From Methylococcaceae bacterium (GTDB lineage Bacteria > Pseudomonadota > Gammaproteobacteria > Methylococcales > Methylomonadaceae): a DNA stretch of 40,731 nucleotides. Shown in pieces: positions 16,359 to 24,684 of the stretch. A program made the translations under genes and the position numbers. Under the pieces are notes generated by a model, which was given only the letters and a program-made list of their open reading frames with translations, searched no databases and was not told where the DNA came from. The stretch's first letter is position 1, and every line of letters starts with the position of its first letter. Location of the stretch: NCBI GenBank assembly GCA_007280895.1, contig QYQN01000087.1, forward strand, positions 1-40,731, read 5' to 3'.

Positions 16359-16589
16359 ATGTATGCAGAAAAATTCAAGGCGTTTGAAAATGTCGAAAAC
16401 TTAGGCGGCAAAGCGTGGGAACACGCTATGGCTATTGATTTAATTAGCGCGTCTAAAATTAAACACTGTTCCATGCGCTGTTTTTATTATCAGCAAAGGT
16501 TCGAATTACTATTGAAGCATTTGCTTGAAACAAAAACTAAATCAGGGGCGTTCCCACGCTCACACACATTAAACCATTTTTCTGTTTAA
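16359..16589 (+). CDS. Truncated HEPN-like small ORF
   Basis: A 76-aa ORF with a fair Shine-Dalgarno (GGAGA at 16346-16350, 8 nt before ATG). Its central part, MRCFYYQQRFELLLKHLLE followed by FPRSHTLNHF, looks like the core of a HEPN domain, where a helix with C-F-x-x-Q-Q-x-x-E-x-x-L-K-x-L-L leads to a P-R-x-H-x-L turn. HEPN proteins of this type are usually about 120-140 aa and paired with an MNT nucleotidyltransferase as a toxin-antitoxin module. Here the C-terminal helices are missing and no MNT gene is beside it, so this may be a decayed remnant. Both ends of the ORF contain copies of an AGCGTGGGAAC repeat, so part of the coding sequence may derive from REP-like DNA. Confidence 0.4.
   Translation: MYAEKFKAFENVENLGGKAWEHAMAIDLISASKIKHCSMRCFYYQQRFELLLKHLLETKTKSGAFPRSHTLNHFSV
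16412..16560. repeat. REP-like inverted repeat pair (AGCGTGGGAAC)
   Basis: AGCGTGGGAAC (16412-16422) and its exact reverse complement GTTCCCACGCT (16550-16560) lie 127 bp apart in inverted orientation inside the HEPN-like ORF. The left copy is itself a hairpin, AGCGTG-GGAA-CACGCT (16412-16427), closed by a GNRA-type tetraloop. GCGTGGGAAC-type palindromes are common dispersed repeats in gammaproteobacterial genomes, so this may be a REP doublet. Confidence 0.5.
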
Positions 16590-16650
16590 CTGCGAAACCT
16601 ACCAGCGTAGAGGTAAAGTTTTAGAAAAAACAATGTGATAAGCATTATGT

Positions 16651-16740
16651 AGGAGGGGGTGGATACGCTTGCCTGATGTCGGTGCGATAGATTCACACCG
16701 AGCAGATAAGGTCGTGCCTACCGTTGGGCATCCTTTTTTA
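16651..16740. repeat. Degenerate REP/MITE-like structured element
   Basis: The stretch begins GTAGGAGGGGGTGGATACG, similar to the widespread GTAGGGTGGATA...ATCCACC repeat of proteobacteria. It contains CGGTG (16680-16684) opposing CACCG (16696-16700) and ends with GGGCATCC and a T6 run (16733-16738). The arms pair only partly, so it looks like a decayed repeat. Since it lies about 70-150 nt upstream of argJ it could also be a structured leader or a terminator; no known riboswitch consensus was recognised. Confidence 0.35.
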
Positions 16741-16810
16741 TATTCATTAAATAAACCTTACTTCACCTTCATCGTAGCAAGGTATTTTTATATTTAACAA
16801 GCGAGATAAT

Positions 16811-18025
16811 ATGGCTGTAGGAAATAATTCTTTACCCACACTGCATGCAGTGGCGGGCATTACTTTAGGAACCGCCTGTGCGGGCATCAAACAAACCAGA
16901 AAAGATGATCTGTTAGTGATGGCGTTTACTGCTCAAACGCAGTGTGCGGCGGTATTTACCCAGAATGCTTTTTGTGCCGCGCCTGTGCAGGTAGCAAAAA
17001 TGCATTTGGCTCATGCCCCACGTTGGTTAGTTGTAAATTCAGGCAATGCTAATGCCGGTACGGGTCAGCAAGGATTGCAGGACGCATTAACAACCTGCGC
17101 GTCTTTAGCACAATTAACCGAAGGGACATTGCAGCAGGTGCTACCTTTTTCAACAGGCGTTATTGGTCAAGCGTTGCCTGTAGACAAAATTGTACGTGCG
17201 CTACCTCATGCGGTGGCAGATTTAGCTGCGCAGCACTGGGAACAGGCGGCGCATGCCATTATGACGACCGATACTTTTCCTAAAGGTGTATCCACACAGG
17301 TAGTCATCGGCGCTGAGACCATCACCATTACGGGCATAGCCAAAGGTGCAGGGATGATTCATCCTAATATGGCAACGTTATTAGCCTTTATTGGGACGGA
17401 TGCAAAAATTGCCCAGGCTCACCTGCAAACCTGTCTTGCTGAAGCCGTTGAACAGTCGTTTAATCGTATAACTGTTGATGGCGATACGTCCACCAATGAT
17501 GCCTGTGTTTTAGTCGCAACAGGTGCCGCCATGGGTACCGAATTATTGCCCGAAACGGCAGCGTATCAGTGTTTTGCAGAGGCCGTAAGGGCAGTATGTA
17601 AAGCCCTAGCGGAAGCGATTATTCGTGATGGTGAAGGCGCAACAAAGTTAATGCGAATTGTCGTTAGCGAGGCAAGCACCGAAGCAGAGGCCGTTCGTGT
17701 TGCCAAAACCATCGCCCACTCGCCCTTAGTTAAAACCGCTTTCTTTGCCAGCGATCCAAATTGGGGACGTATTTTAGCGGCCGTGGGCAGAGCGGAAATT
17801 GAAGGTTTAGTGTTAGAAAACGTAGCGATTTTTTTAAATGAGGTCTGTATCGTCAGCCATGGTGGACGTGATTTAGCGTATACCGAAGAAGCAGGGCAAG
17901 CGGTGATGAATCAAGAAGAAATTACCATCACGGTTAGCTTAGGCAGAGGCGTATTAAGCGCAGAAGTGTTAACCTGTGATTTTTCGTATGATTACGTCAA
18001 AATTAATGCGGAATATCGTACTTAA
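16811..18025 (+). CDS. argJ: Bifunctional ornithine acetyltransferase / N-acetylglutamate synthase ArgJ
   Basis: A 404-aa enzyme that moves the acetyl group from N-acetylornithine to glutamate, making ornithine and recycling N-acetylglutamate in arginine synthesis; many members also make N-acetylglutamate from acetyl-CoA. The N-terminal HAVAGITLGTACAGIK block, the self-cleavage motif KGAGMIHPNMATLLAF and the late SDPNWGRILAAVGRAEIEG are all family hallmarks. Autoproteolysis between Ala188 and Thr189 gives alpha and beta chains, with Thr189 as nucleophile. Length is normal. It stands alone on the plus strand with a hairpin after the stop. A weak ribosome binding site (GCGAGAT) precedes ATG 16811. 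Confidence 0.95.
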   Translation: MAVGNNSLPTLHAVAGITLGTACAGIKQTRKDDLLVMAFTAQTQCAAVFTQNAFCAAPVQVAKMHLAHAPRWLVVNSGNANAGTGQQGLQDALTTCASLAQLTEGTLQQVLPFSTGVIGQALPVDKIVRALPHAVADLAAQHWEQAAHAIMTTDTFPKGVSTQVVIGAETITITGIAKGAGMIHPNMATLLAFIGTDAKIAQAHLQTCLAEAVEQSFNRITVDGDTSTNDACVLVATGAAMGTELLPETAAYQCFAEAVRAVCKALAEAIIRDGEGATKLMRIVVSEASTEAEAVRVAKTIAHSPLVKTAFFASDPNWGRILAAVGRAEIEGLVLENVAIFLNEVCIVSHGGRDLAYTEEAGQAVMNQEEITITVSLGRGVLSAEVLTCDFSYDYVKINAEYRT

Positions 18026-18033
18026 TGATAGCC

Positions 18034-18060
18034 GTCAGGACGCATGTGATTTGCCCTGAC
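18034..18060 (+). terminator. Hairpin after argJ
   Basis: GTCAGG (18034-18039) pairs with CCTGAC (18055-18060), extended by GCA/TGC across a 2-nt bulge. It begins 9 nt after the argJ stop and is followed by an A-rich tract, not T-rich, so it is only a likely 3'-end structure. Confidence 0.45.
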
Positions 18061-18270
18061 ATAAAAAGCATCGTACATAAAAACTTTCAACAGGCGGTTA
18101 AGTAAAGGGCAAAAGCAAGCAGGAGCAAAAAAGCTTTAGCCTTTTAAACCACTGGTTAACGTGATTGGCGGCGTGTTTACTTTAGGCTAGGCGTTAATTG
18201 CACTGCTATTAAATTAGCGGCATCCACTTATTGTTAATAATTTTGCTATCTTTATTTATACCTATTTCTT

Positions 18271-19197
18271 GTGACTTCAACGCTTACTCAAATGTTTTTA
18301 ATAGTTTTATGTGGCAGCTTATGGAGCTATCTTAAACCAGCTAATTTAAGCCCACAACAAACTCGATTAGTGTTAACAAATCTTGTTTACTACCTTTTTT
18401 TACCTGCGTTAGTGTTAAACACAATTTGGCACACCGAAATTAACGCCAATGTTTTTCAATATTCATTTATAACTATTTGTAGCATTAGCTTTTCATTATT
18501 TTGTATTGGGTTGTTAAGTAAATTAATAAGTATTTCTAAGAAAAGTCTTGGTGCTATGCTTTTAGCTGCTGCATTTCCAAACGTTACGTACTTAGGCTTG
18601 CCAGTCTTAGAAAACAGTCTTGGGCAGTGGACAAATGCAGTTGTTATTCAAATTGATTTATTTGCCACAACGCCTTTTTTATTTACCGTTGGCGTATTGA
18701 TTTCTAGGCATTATGGTGAAGAATTAACTAAAAAACATATTTTACTATTTTTTAATACCCCGTTGTTTTGGACATTAGCCGTCGCTTTAGCTCTTAATTT
18801 TTTTAAAATATCTACTCCGGTCATTGTAAGCAATTTACTTACTCAATTTACATCACTCGTTGCACCCTTAATGATTTTTTCTTTAGGACTGACATTAACC
18901 GTGAGCAGCTTTCAACCTCGTTATATTTATCTTGCATTACCCGTTTTGATTATCAAATTAATGATGATGCCTTATTTTGCAACGTTATGCTCTGCATATT
19001 CGCTTCTTGACTATTCTCATCAAATGGCGACGATTTTAGACTTAGGGATGCCAAGCATGCTACTGGGCATTGTTTTTTGTGAGCATTACAAGTTAAATAC
19101 GGCGCTTTATGCCACGGCCGCCATGCTAACTACTTTATTTAGTATGGTAACACTCCCCTTTTGGCATCATGTTTTAACGCAAAATAAATTGTTTTAG
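18271..19197 (+). CDS. AEC-family (auxin efflux carrier-like) transporter
   Basis: A 308-aa integral membrane protein of the AEC/PIN-like family, with about ten hydrophobic helices spread along its length. The signature AAAFPNVTYLGLPVLENSLG (about residues 105-124) and the C-terminal half starting near LVAPLMIFSLGLTL match the inverted-repeat fold of the family. Members export small organic acids or related compounds; the substrate here is unknown. The start is GTG 18271 or ATG 18292 (MFLIVLCGSL), with no good Shine-Dalgarno for either. The gene is A+T rich. It converges on the c-di-GMP gene with a gap of 114 bases. Confidence 0.82.
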   Translation: MTSTLTQMFLIVLCGSLWSYLKPANLSPQQTRLVLTNLVYYLFLPALVLNTIWHTEINANVFQYSFITICSISFSLFCIGLLSKLISISKKSLGAMLLAAAFPNVTYLGLPVLENSLGQWTNAVVIQIDLFATTPFLFTVGVLISRHYGEELTKKHILLFFNTPLFWTLAVALALNFFKISTPVIVSNLLTQFTSLVAPLMIFSLGLTLTVSSFQPRYIYLALPVLIIKLMMMPYFATLCSAYSLLDYSHQMATILDLGMPSMLLGIVFCEHYKLNTALYATAAMLTTLFSMVTLPFWHHVLTQNKLF

Positions 19198-19311
19198 CAT
19201 TTTGGTAGTTTGTGCGAGCACTTGTCATGAGGGCTGTCAACGTAAATACGGAGTCAAATGGCTTTACTTCTGTTTGTCTTTCAACACCAAAAAGGTTTGG
19301 AGGGGATGGGG

Positions 19312-21522
19312 TCAGCGTGTTTTTAGCCAGTCTTCAAAGGCCTTGGGCGACAGTGGTTTGGCAAAAAGATAACCTTGTCCTTCTTTGCAGCCCATTTCTT
19401 TAAGTGTTTGATTAACAAGTTCTGTTTCAATGCCTTCTGCAATCGTTGTTAAATTAAAACCTTCGGCTATGTGCAGCATGGCTTGAACGATAGCGCGATT
19501 TTCGCTGTCTTTCTCAAGGTCTTGCACAAAGAAGCGGTCAATCTTTAGTTTGTCAACTTTCAGGCGTTTTAAATACGCCATGCTGGAATAGCCTGTGCCA
19601 AAATCGTCAATAGAGAGATGGATACCTTGGGCACGCCACTGTTGAATGGCATCGATTAAAAATTCATCGTGTTCCAGTAAAATCGATTCGGTCAATTCCA
19701 GTTCTAAGTAATGTGGCATTAAGCCGCTGAGTGTTAGTGCATCGTTAACATCGGCAATTATCTGCCCCTGTTGAAACTGAAGTGCGGACAAATTGACCGC
19801 CATGATTAACCCGTCGTAGCCAGCATCTATCCAGCGCACGGCTTGCTGGCACGCCTCGATTAATACCCAGCGTCCAATTTGGTTGATAAGCCCATATTCT
19901 TCAGCAATGCTGATAAAGGCAATGGGACCTAGCAAGCCTTGCTCTGGCGATTGCCAACGAATTAACGCCTCAGCACCGGTAACACGCCCAGAGGCTAAAT
20001 CGATTTGGGGTTGATAGTGCAGTACAAATTCGTGTCGCTCCAGTGCAGTGATCAGCGCATCGCGCATCGTGATTTTTTGCAGCAGACGGTCAAGCATTTG
20101 TTGTTCAAATAGTTGATAGCTGTTTGATGTGGATTGTTTCGCAATAGTCAGTGCCGTATGGCTTTTTTGGATTAAGCTCTCGCTGGTAGTCGCATCGCGT
20201 GGAAATACAGAGGCTCCAATAAAGCAGGCAATTGCAACGGAAGTACTGTTAATTTCAAACGGGGTGCGAAGGCTGTTTAAGATATTTTCACAGCGTGTGG
20301 GGAGTTCGTCGGTCGCAGCAAGGTTGGGTAATATGATCATAAACTCATTACCAGATTGACGGCAAACCGTTGCGTGGTCTCCCATTATATAACAGAGTCG
20401 TTGAGCTAATTGCTTTAGGATGCTGTCCCCTGCGGCATGACCATATTTATCATTCACATGCTTAAATTGGTCGATATCAACAAACAAAAGGGCAACGTTG
20501 AGTTGGGTTGTTGTTGCCATGGCAAGGGCGTGTTGTAAACAATCCATGCCTAAGCGACGATTGGCTAAGCCCGTGAGCGCGTCGTGAAATGCGAGGTATT
20601 CAATTTGTAACTGGGCTTTCTTTTTCTCGGTAATGTCTTTGGCAAATACCGAAATACCAAAAGCTTTGCCGTCATGCTCCATCACGTTAAAACCTATGGC
20701 AAGATAGCTGTTTGGTTTTAGGTCTTGGTAAGTGACTTGGTGGTGTTTGTCAGTCAGTGCACGAGTGTAAAATTGTTGCCATTCAGCACTGCGCTCGGGA
20801 GTTATAAATATGGCTTCCACTGTCATGCCGAGTTCAACAGTAATATTGTTATGGGTTGCCATGCACTGGGCAAACGAATGATTAAAGGACGTTAAGGCAA
20901 AGGTGTTAGGGTCAACCGACCAAATCATGTCATGGGTGCTGTTGAATATCGCGTTTAATTGCTGTCTCGCATTATGGATTAAGCTCATTTGATGTCGAAA
21001 AGTGGTCGCTGTGGCAATACCAATGAACGCAGCGATTAAATTTGCTACCATGAGCACTGCCATAATAATTTCTAAGGGAATGAATTTATCTGGCTTAAAT
21101 CCTGACATTTGCAGTTGATACATGGCAAAAATAGAAATAATACTGCCAAGGGTTACCGCTATGGCACCGCGCTGACCAGTAAGCCAGCCAGACACTAAAA
21201 CCGCGATTGGCCCTGCTACCCACGCTACATTCTCCAAGCCTTGCGAGGCGAGTGAGCTAATTACCACCATCACTAAAACGCTCCAGCAAAAAAAGCTTGC
21301 TGTAGAGATAATCAAGCCGCGTTTTAACATGATCAACATGGTTACTGCAATCAACACTAAACCAGGGCCACCTGGTCGATACCAAAAGCCCCAGTATGTG
21401 TTGACTGACATGACGATTAGTCCGGCTATAAGGGAGACAATTGCAATATGGTGTAACAAGCGGGCATCTGATTTAATAGCGACGATGTCAGCAGCAGACG
21501 AGTTGATATGGGAGGGGGCCAT
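19312..21522 (-). CDS. Membrane PAS-GGDEF-EAL protein, probable c-di-GMP phosphodiesterase
   Basis: A 736-aa signalling protein. Residues 22-172 hold about five to six hydrophobic helices, a membrane sensor region. A PAS-like domain follows (about 185-300, ending GISVFAKDITEKKK). The GGDEF domain (about 305-475) has the start motif HDALTGLANRR, but its active site is S390-G-N392-E-F instead of GG(D/E)EF and has no RxxD inhibitory site upstream, so it is probably not a cyclase. The EAL domain (about 483-736) is complete: E518-A-L, LELTES, DDFGTGYSS, KIDRFF, EGIET and QGYLFAKPL. The expected activity is hydrolysis of c-di-GMP, with the GGDEF part perhaps binding GTP. It is monocistronic and divergent from mutL. 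Since c-di-GMP often governs type IV pili, a link with the pilus genes is possible but not shown. Confidence 0.88.
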   Translation of the reverse strand: MAPSHINSSAADIVAIKSDARLLHHIAIVSLIAGLIVMSVNTYWGFWYRPGGPGLVLIAVTMLIMLKRGLIISTASFFCWSVLVMVVISSLASQGLENVAWVAGPIAVLVSGWLTGQRGAIAVTLGSIISIFAMYQLQMSGFKPDKFIPLEIIMAVLMVANLIAAFIGIATATTFRHQMSLIHNARQQLNAIFNSTHDMIWSVDPNTFALTSFNHSFAQCMATHNNITVELGMTVEAIFITPERSAEWQQFYTRALTDKHHQVTYQDLKPNSYLAIGFNVMEHDGKAFGISVFAKDITEKKKAQLQIEYLAFHDALTGLANRRLGMDCLQHALAMATTTQLNVALLFVDIDQFKHVNDKYGHAAGDSILKQLAQRLCYIMGDHATVCRQSGNEFMIILPNLAATDELPTRCENILNSLRTPFEINSTSVAIACFIGASVFPRDATTSESLIQKSHTALTIAKQSTSNSYQLFEQQMLDRLLQKITMRDALITALERHEFVLHYQPQIDLASGRVTGAEALIRWQSPEQGLLGPIAFISIAEEYGLINQIGRWVLIEACQQAVRWIDAGYDGLIMAVNLSALQFQQGQIIADVNDALTLSGLMPHYLELELTESILLEHDEFLIDAIQQWRAQGIHLSIDDFGTGYSSMAYLKRLKVDKLKIDRFFVQDLEKDSENRAIVQAMLHIAEGFNLTTIAEGIETELVNQTLKEMGCKEGQGYLFAKPLSPKAFEDWLKTR

Positions 21523-21799
21523 AAAGGTGCCAAGGAAAGGTGGAGTTTGGTTATTTTAAGTGCTATTGATGACAAATAAAACAACCGACTGTATTAAATT
21601 ACAGGGTAATGAAGAGGGTCTATGTTGTGTATGTTTAGCTAGCAATGCTAAGCAGTAGCGTCGCGGTTTTAGCGTGTGTCATAATGCCCTGTTTGGGGCG
21701 TTAGGTGGCTAATAAGTCGGCGTAGTTTAAGGCTGTGTGGACTGTTATCTTAGTTTTCCGCAGGCTTATTTTTATTTATTTGGTGTGTACAGGCGAGCT

Positions 21800-23614
21800 A
21801 TGCGGATTCAATGTTTATCCTCTCAATTGATTAATCAAATTGCCGCCGGCGAGGTGGTGGAGCGTCCAGTGTCCGTGGTTAAAGAATTGGTTGAAAATTG
21901 TTTTGATGCCGGTGCAACGACCATTCATATCGACATTGAACAGGGGGGCACGCGGTTAATTAAAATTAGGGATAATGGGTGTGGTATTGAAAAGGATGAT
22001 TTGCGCTTAGCTTTATCGCGTCATGCCACCAGTAAAATAGCCTGTTTAGATGATTTAGAACAGGTGGCGACGATGGGTTTTCGTGGTGAAGCCTTGGCAA
22101 GTATTAGTTCAGTTGCTTATGTCTCCTTGATTTCCAGAATCGCAGGTGCAGAGTGTGCTTGGCGCGTGGAGTCAGAGGAGGCGGATAAGGTGTCGACGCC
22201 AAGCCCAGATCCACACCCACAGGGAACCACCATTGAAGTGCGTGAGTTATTTTATTCAATACCTGCGCGACGCAAGTTTTTAAAAACAGAAAAAACCGAG
22301 TTTTCTCATATTGAAATGCTGATTAAACGTTTGGCGTTAAGCCATTTTGAAGTGGGCTTTACCTTAGTGCATAATCAAAAAGAAGTCGTCAAGTTAAAGC
22401 CTGCGTTGTCTCTGGCTGATAAGCAGCAGCGCATTGCCGGTATTTGTGGCGCACAATTTATCGATCAATCGTCAGTTATCGAGGTAAATTCATCTGGCTT
22501 GCAGCTATCTGGCTGGGTTGGTTTGCCAACATTTTCTCGTAGTCAGCAGGATATGCAGTTTTTCTATGTGAATCACCGTTTGGTGAGAGATAAGTTGGTC
22601 GCCCACGCGGTTAAACAGGCGTATCAAGATGTGCTTTATCATGGGCGGCACCCTGTTTTTATTTTGTATTTAGCATTAGACCCTGCTTTGGTTGATGTCA
22701 ATGCCCATCCTGCTAAGTTGGAAGTGCGTTTTCGGGAAGGTCGGTTGGTGCATGATTTTTTATTTTCAGCCTTACATCGTGGTTTAGCGACTCCTTCTAG
22801 TGCGTCGCCACTGACGTTAACGCCTCAGCACGTTACGTCTGTAGACAGCGCACAAGTAAGCCAAAATCATTCCCGCACTGCACGTGAGTTGACTTCTTAT
22901 CGTATGGAGCAGATGCCATTTCGTCAAAGTAGTGTGTTGCCTAGTCAGATTGAAGAACAAATGAAACGCTACATGCAGGTGTCTCAGGAAGTAGGTGGTG
23001 CGTCTTTAGTGACCGAGCAAAATAATGAATTGCCGCCCTTAGGTTTTGCCATAGCACATATTCACGCCACCTTTATTCTGGCAGAAACAGCGACCGGTGT
23101 TATTTTAGTTGATGCGCATGCTGCCCATGAGCGCGTTACCTATGAGCGTTTAAAGCAGGCGTTTTTGCAAGGCAATATTCCTAGTCAACCCTTACTGTTA
23201 CCCATTATGTTCTCTGTGGCAACCGAAGAGGCAGAGATTGTCGAGCAAATGCACGATTTTTTTGCGCCATTAGGTTTTGAAGTAAATCGTTCTGGCGTCG
23301 ATACCGTGGTCTTACGCGCTGCTCCCGCGTTATTGAGTGACTCTAATTTGGAGATTTTAGTGCGTGATGTGATTGCAGATTTTCGTGTGTTTGGGATGAG
23401 TCAACGTATTCAGGAGCACAGTAACGAAATCTTAGCAACGATGGCGTGTCATGGTTCGGTGCGTGCACAGCGTCGCTTAAGTCGTGAAGAAATGAATGCG
23501 TTGCTGCGTGAGATGGAAAAAACTGAACGTAGTGGGCAATGTAATCATGGTCGTCCAACGTGGATTGCTTTATCTTTGCAAGAGTTAGATAAGTTTTTTA
23601 TGCGAGGTCAGTAA
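21800..23614 (+). CDS. mutL: DNA mismatch repair protein MutL with endonuclease motif
   Basis: A 604-aa mismatch repair protein. ATG 21800 is chosen because MRIQCLSSQLINQIAAGEVV is the standard MutL N-terminus; a GTG 63 bases upstream adds 21 unrelated residues. The GHKL ATPase motifs are clear: ELVENCFDAG, DNGCGI, RHATSKI, TMGFRGEALASI. A linker (about 330-400) precedes the C-terminal dimerisation domain, which carries D438-A-H440-A-A-H-E444-x4-E449, matching DQHA(x)2E(x)4E apart from one residue, plus ACHGSVRA and CNHGRPT. These are metal-binding residues of MutL proteins that nick DNA themselves. This is the usual type in gammaproteobacteria without MutH, unlike E. coli. It is followed 24 bases later by miaA. 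Confidence 0.95.
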   Translation: MRIQCLSSQLINQIAAGEVVERPVSVVKELVENCFDAGATTIHIDIEQGGTRLIKIRDNGCGIEKDDLRLALSRHATSKIACLDDLEQVATMGFRGEALASISSVAYVSLISRIAGAECAWRVESEEADKVSTPSPDPHPQGTTIEVRELFYSIPARRKFLKTEKTEFSHIEMLIKRLALSHFEVGFTLVHNQKEVVKLKPALSLADKQQRIAGICGAQFIDQSSVIEVNSSGLQLSGWVGLPTFSRSQQDMQFFYVNHRLVRDKLVAHAVKQAYQDVLYHGRHPVFILYLALDPALVDVNAHPAKLEVRFREGRLVHDFLFSALHRGLATPSSASPLTLTPQHVTSVDSAQVSQNHSRTARELTSYRMEQMPFRQSSVLPSQIEEQMKRYMQVSQEVGGASLVTEQNNELPPLGFAIAHIHATFILAETATGVILVDAHAAHERVTYERLKQAFLQGNIPSQPLLLPIMFSVATEEAEIVEQMHDFFAPLGFEVNRSGVDTVVLRAAPALLSDSNLEILVRDVIADFRVFGMSQRIQEHSNEILATMACHGSVRAQRRLSREEMNALLREMEKTERSGQCNHGRPTWIALSLQELDKFFMRGQ

Positions 23615-23638
23615 TGCGCATCAACTGTAGTGAATCTT

Positions 23639-24586
23639 ATGAATAAATTACCGCCCGTGCTGTTGTTAATGGGCCCTACCGCTGCGGGTAAATCACATTT
23701 AGCGGTGCAATTAGCGAAGGCCTTTAATGGGGAAATTATTAGCGTTGATTCGGCCTTAGTATTTAAGGGCATGGATATAGGAACGGCTAAACCTACGCTG
23801 GCTGAACGCGAAGACATTGTTCATCATCTGATTGATATTCTCGATCCTGCGGAGGCATTTTCTACAGGACAGTTTAACGTCTGCGCTACACGCTTAATGG
23901 CTGACATCACGGCCAGACATAAATTGCCAATTTTAGTTGGCGGTACTATGTTGTATTTTAATGCGCTGACTCAGGGTTTGGCCAAATTACCCCATGCTGA
24001 TCCACCTATACGCGCTAAGTTAGCGCAAGATTTAGTGCTCTTTGGAAAGCAAGCCTTGCATCAGCGCTTGGCTGAGATTGACCCCGACGCAGCAGCAAGA
24101 ATTCATCAAAATGATCCTCAGCGGGTGCAGCGCGCATTGGAAGTGTACGAAATTACAGGACAGCCAATGAGTTCCTTGTTTGCCTCAACCCAATCAGTCT
24201 TATCGGCGTATCAGGTAGTAAAGGTCATGTTAGTACCGGTTGAACGAAAAGCTTTACATGACATGATCGCGCTGCGTTTTCGAGAAATGTTAGTGCAAGG
24301 TTTGCTTGAAGAGGTTAACAGCCTTTTTCAGCGCGGTGATTTGCATGAGCAATTGCCGGCTATTCGTGCGGTGGGATATCGGCAAGTGTGGTCGTATTTG
24401 CGTGGAGAGTACGGTCTTAACGAAATGACTGAAAAAGCTATTATAGCCACGCGGCAATTAGCAAAACGGCAATTTACGTGGCTACGAAAACAACACGATG
24501 CGCACGTTTTTCAGACTGGGGATGCACATTTAGTTGCAAAAGTAAGGTCTTTTTTACACGAGCAACAAGGTATTGATTATGAATAA
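23639..24586 (+). CDS. miaA: tRNA dimethylallyltransferase MiaA
   Basis: A 315-aa enzyme that transfers a dimethylallyl group from DMAPP to A37 of tRNAs reading UNN codons, the first step to ms2i6A37. Visible motifs: P-loop GPTAAGKS near the N-terminus, DSALVFKGMDIGTAKP (family DSxxxYxxMDIGTAKP), NDPQRVQRALEV, LPAIRAVGYRQVW and KRQFTWLR. ATG 23639 is preferred for its match to the family start; GTG 23630 would add three residues. It lies close behind mutL on the same strand, a common pair in gammaproteobacteria. The hfq gene that often follows miaA is not here; lon follows instead. Confidence 0.94.
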   Translation: MNKLPPVLLLMGPTAAGKSHLAVQLAKAFNGEIISVDSALVFKGMDIGTAKPTLAEREDIVHHLIDILDPAEAFSTGQFNVCATRLMADITARHKLPILVGGTMLYFNALTQGLAKLPHADPPIRAKLAQDLVLFGKQALHQRLAEIDPDAAARIHQNDPQRVQRALEVYEITGQPMSSLFASTQSVLSAYQVVKVMLVPVERKALHDMIALRFREMLVQGLLEEVNSLFQRGDLHEQLPAIRAVGYRQVWSYLRGEYGLNEMTEKAIIATRQLAKRQFTWLRKQHDAHVFQTGDAHLVAKVRSFLHEQQGIDYE

Positions 24587-24610
24587 AATTAAAAATTTAA
24601 TCATTTAATT

Positions 24611-24640
24611 CTTGCTATTTTAACTATAGCCCTCATAGTT
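24611..24640 (+). promoter_or_regulatory. Sigma32-like heat-shock promoter of lon
   Basis: CTTGCT (24611-24616), 13 bp, then CCCTCAT (24630-24636) resembles the sigma32 pattern CTTGAA-N(11-16)-CCCCAT. It lies about 50 bases upstream of lon, a classic heat-shock gene. An inverted repeat AACTAT-N7-ATAGTT (24622-24640) overlaps the -10 part and could be a regulator site. Confidence 0.5.
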
Positions 24641-24684
24641 ATGTTTTTTAAAATAATGTATATCGCCTTGGTGGAAACGCAACA

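Noticed and set aside
21737-21799. Upstream extension of MutL
   Set aside because: The extra 21 residues are unlike any MutL; ATG 21800 matches the family start.
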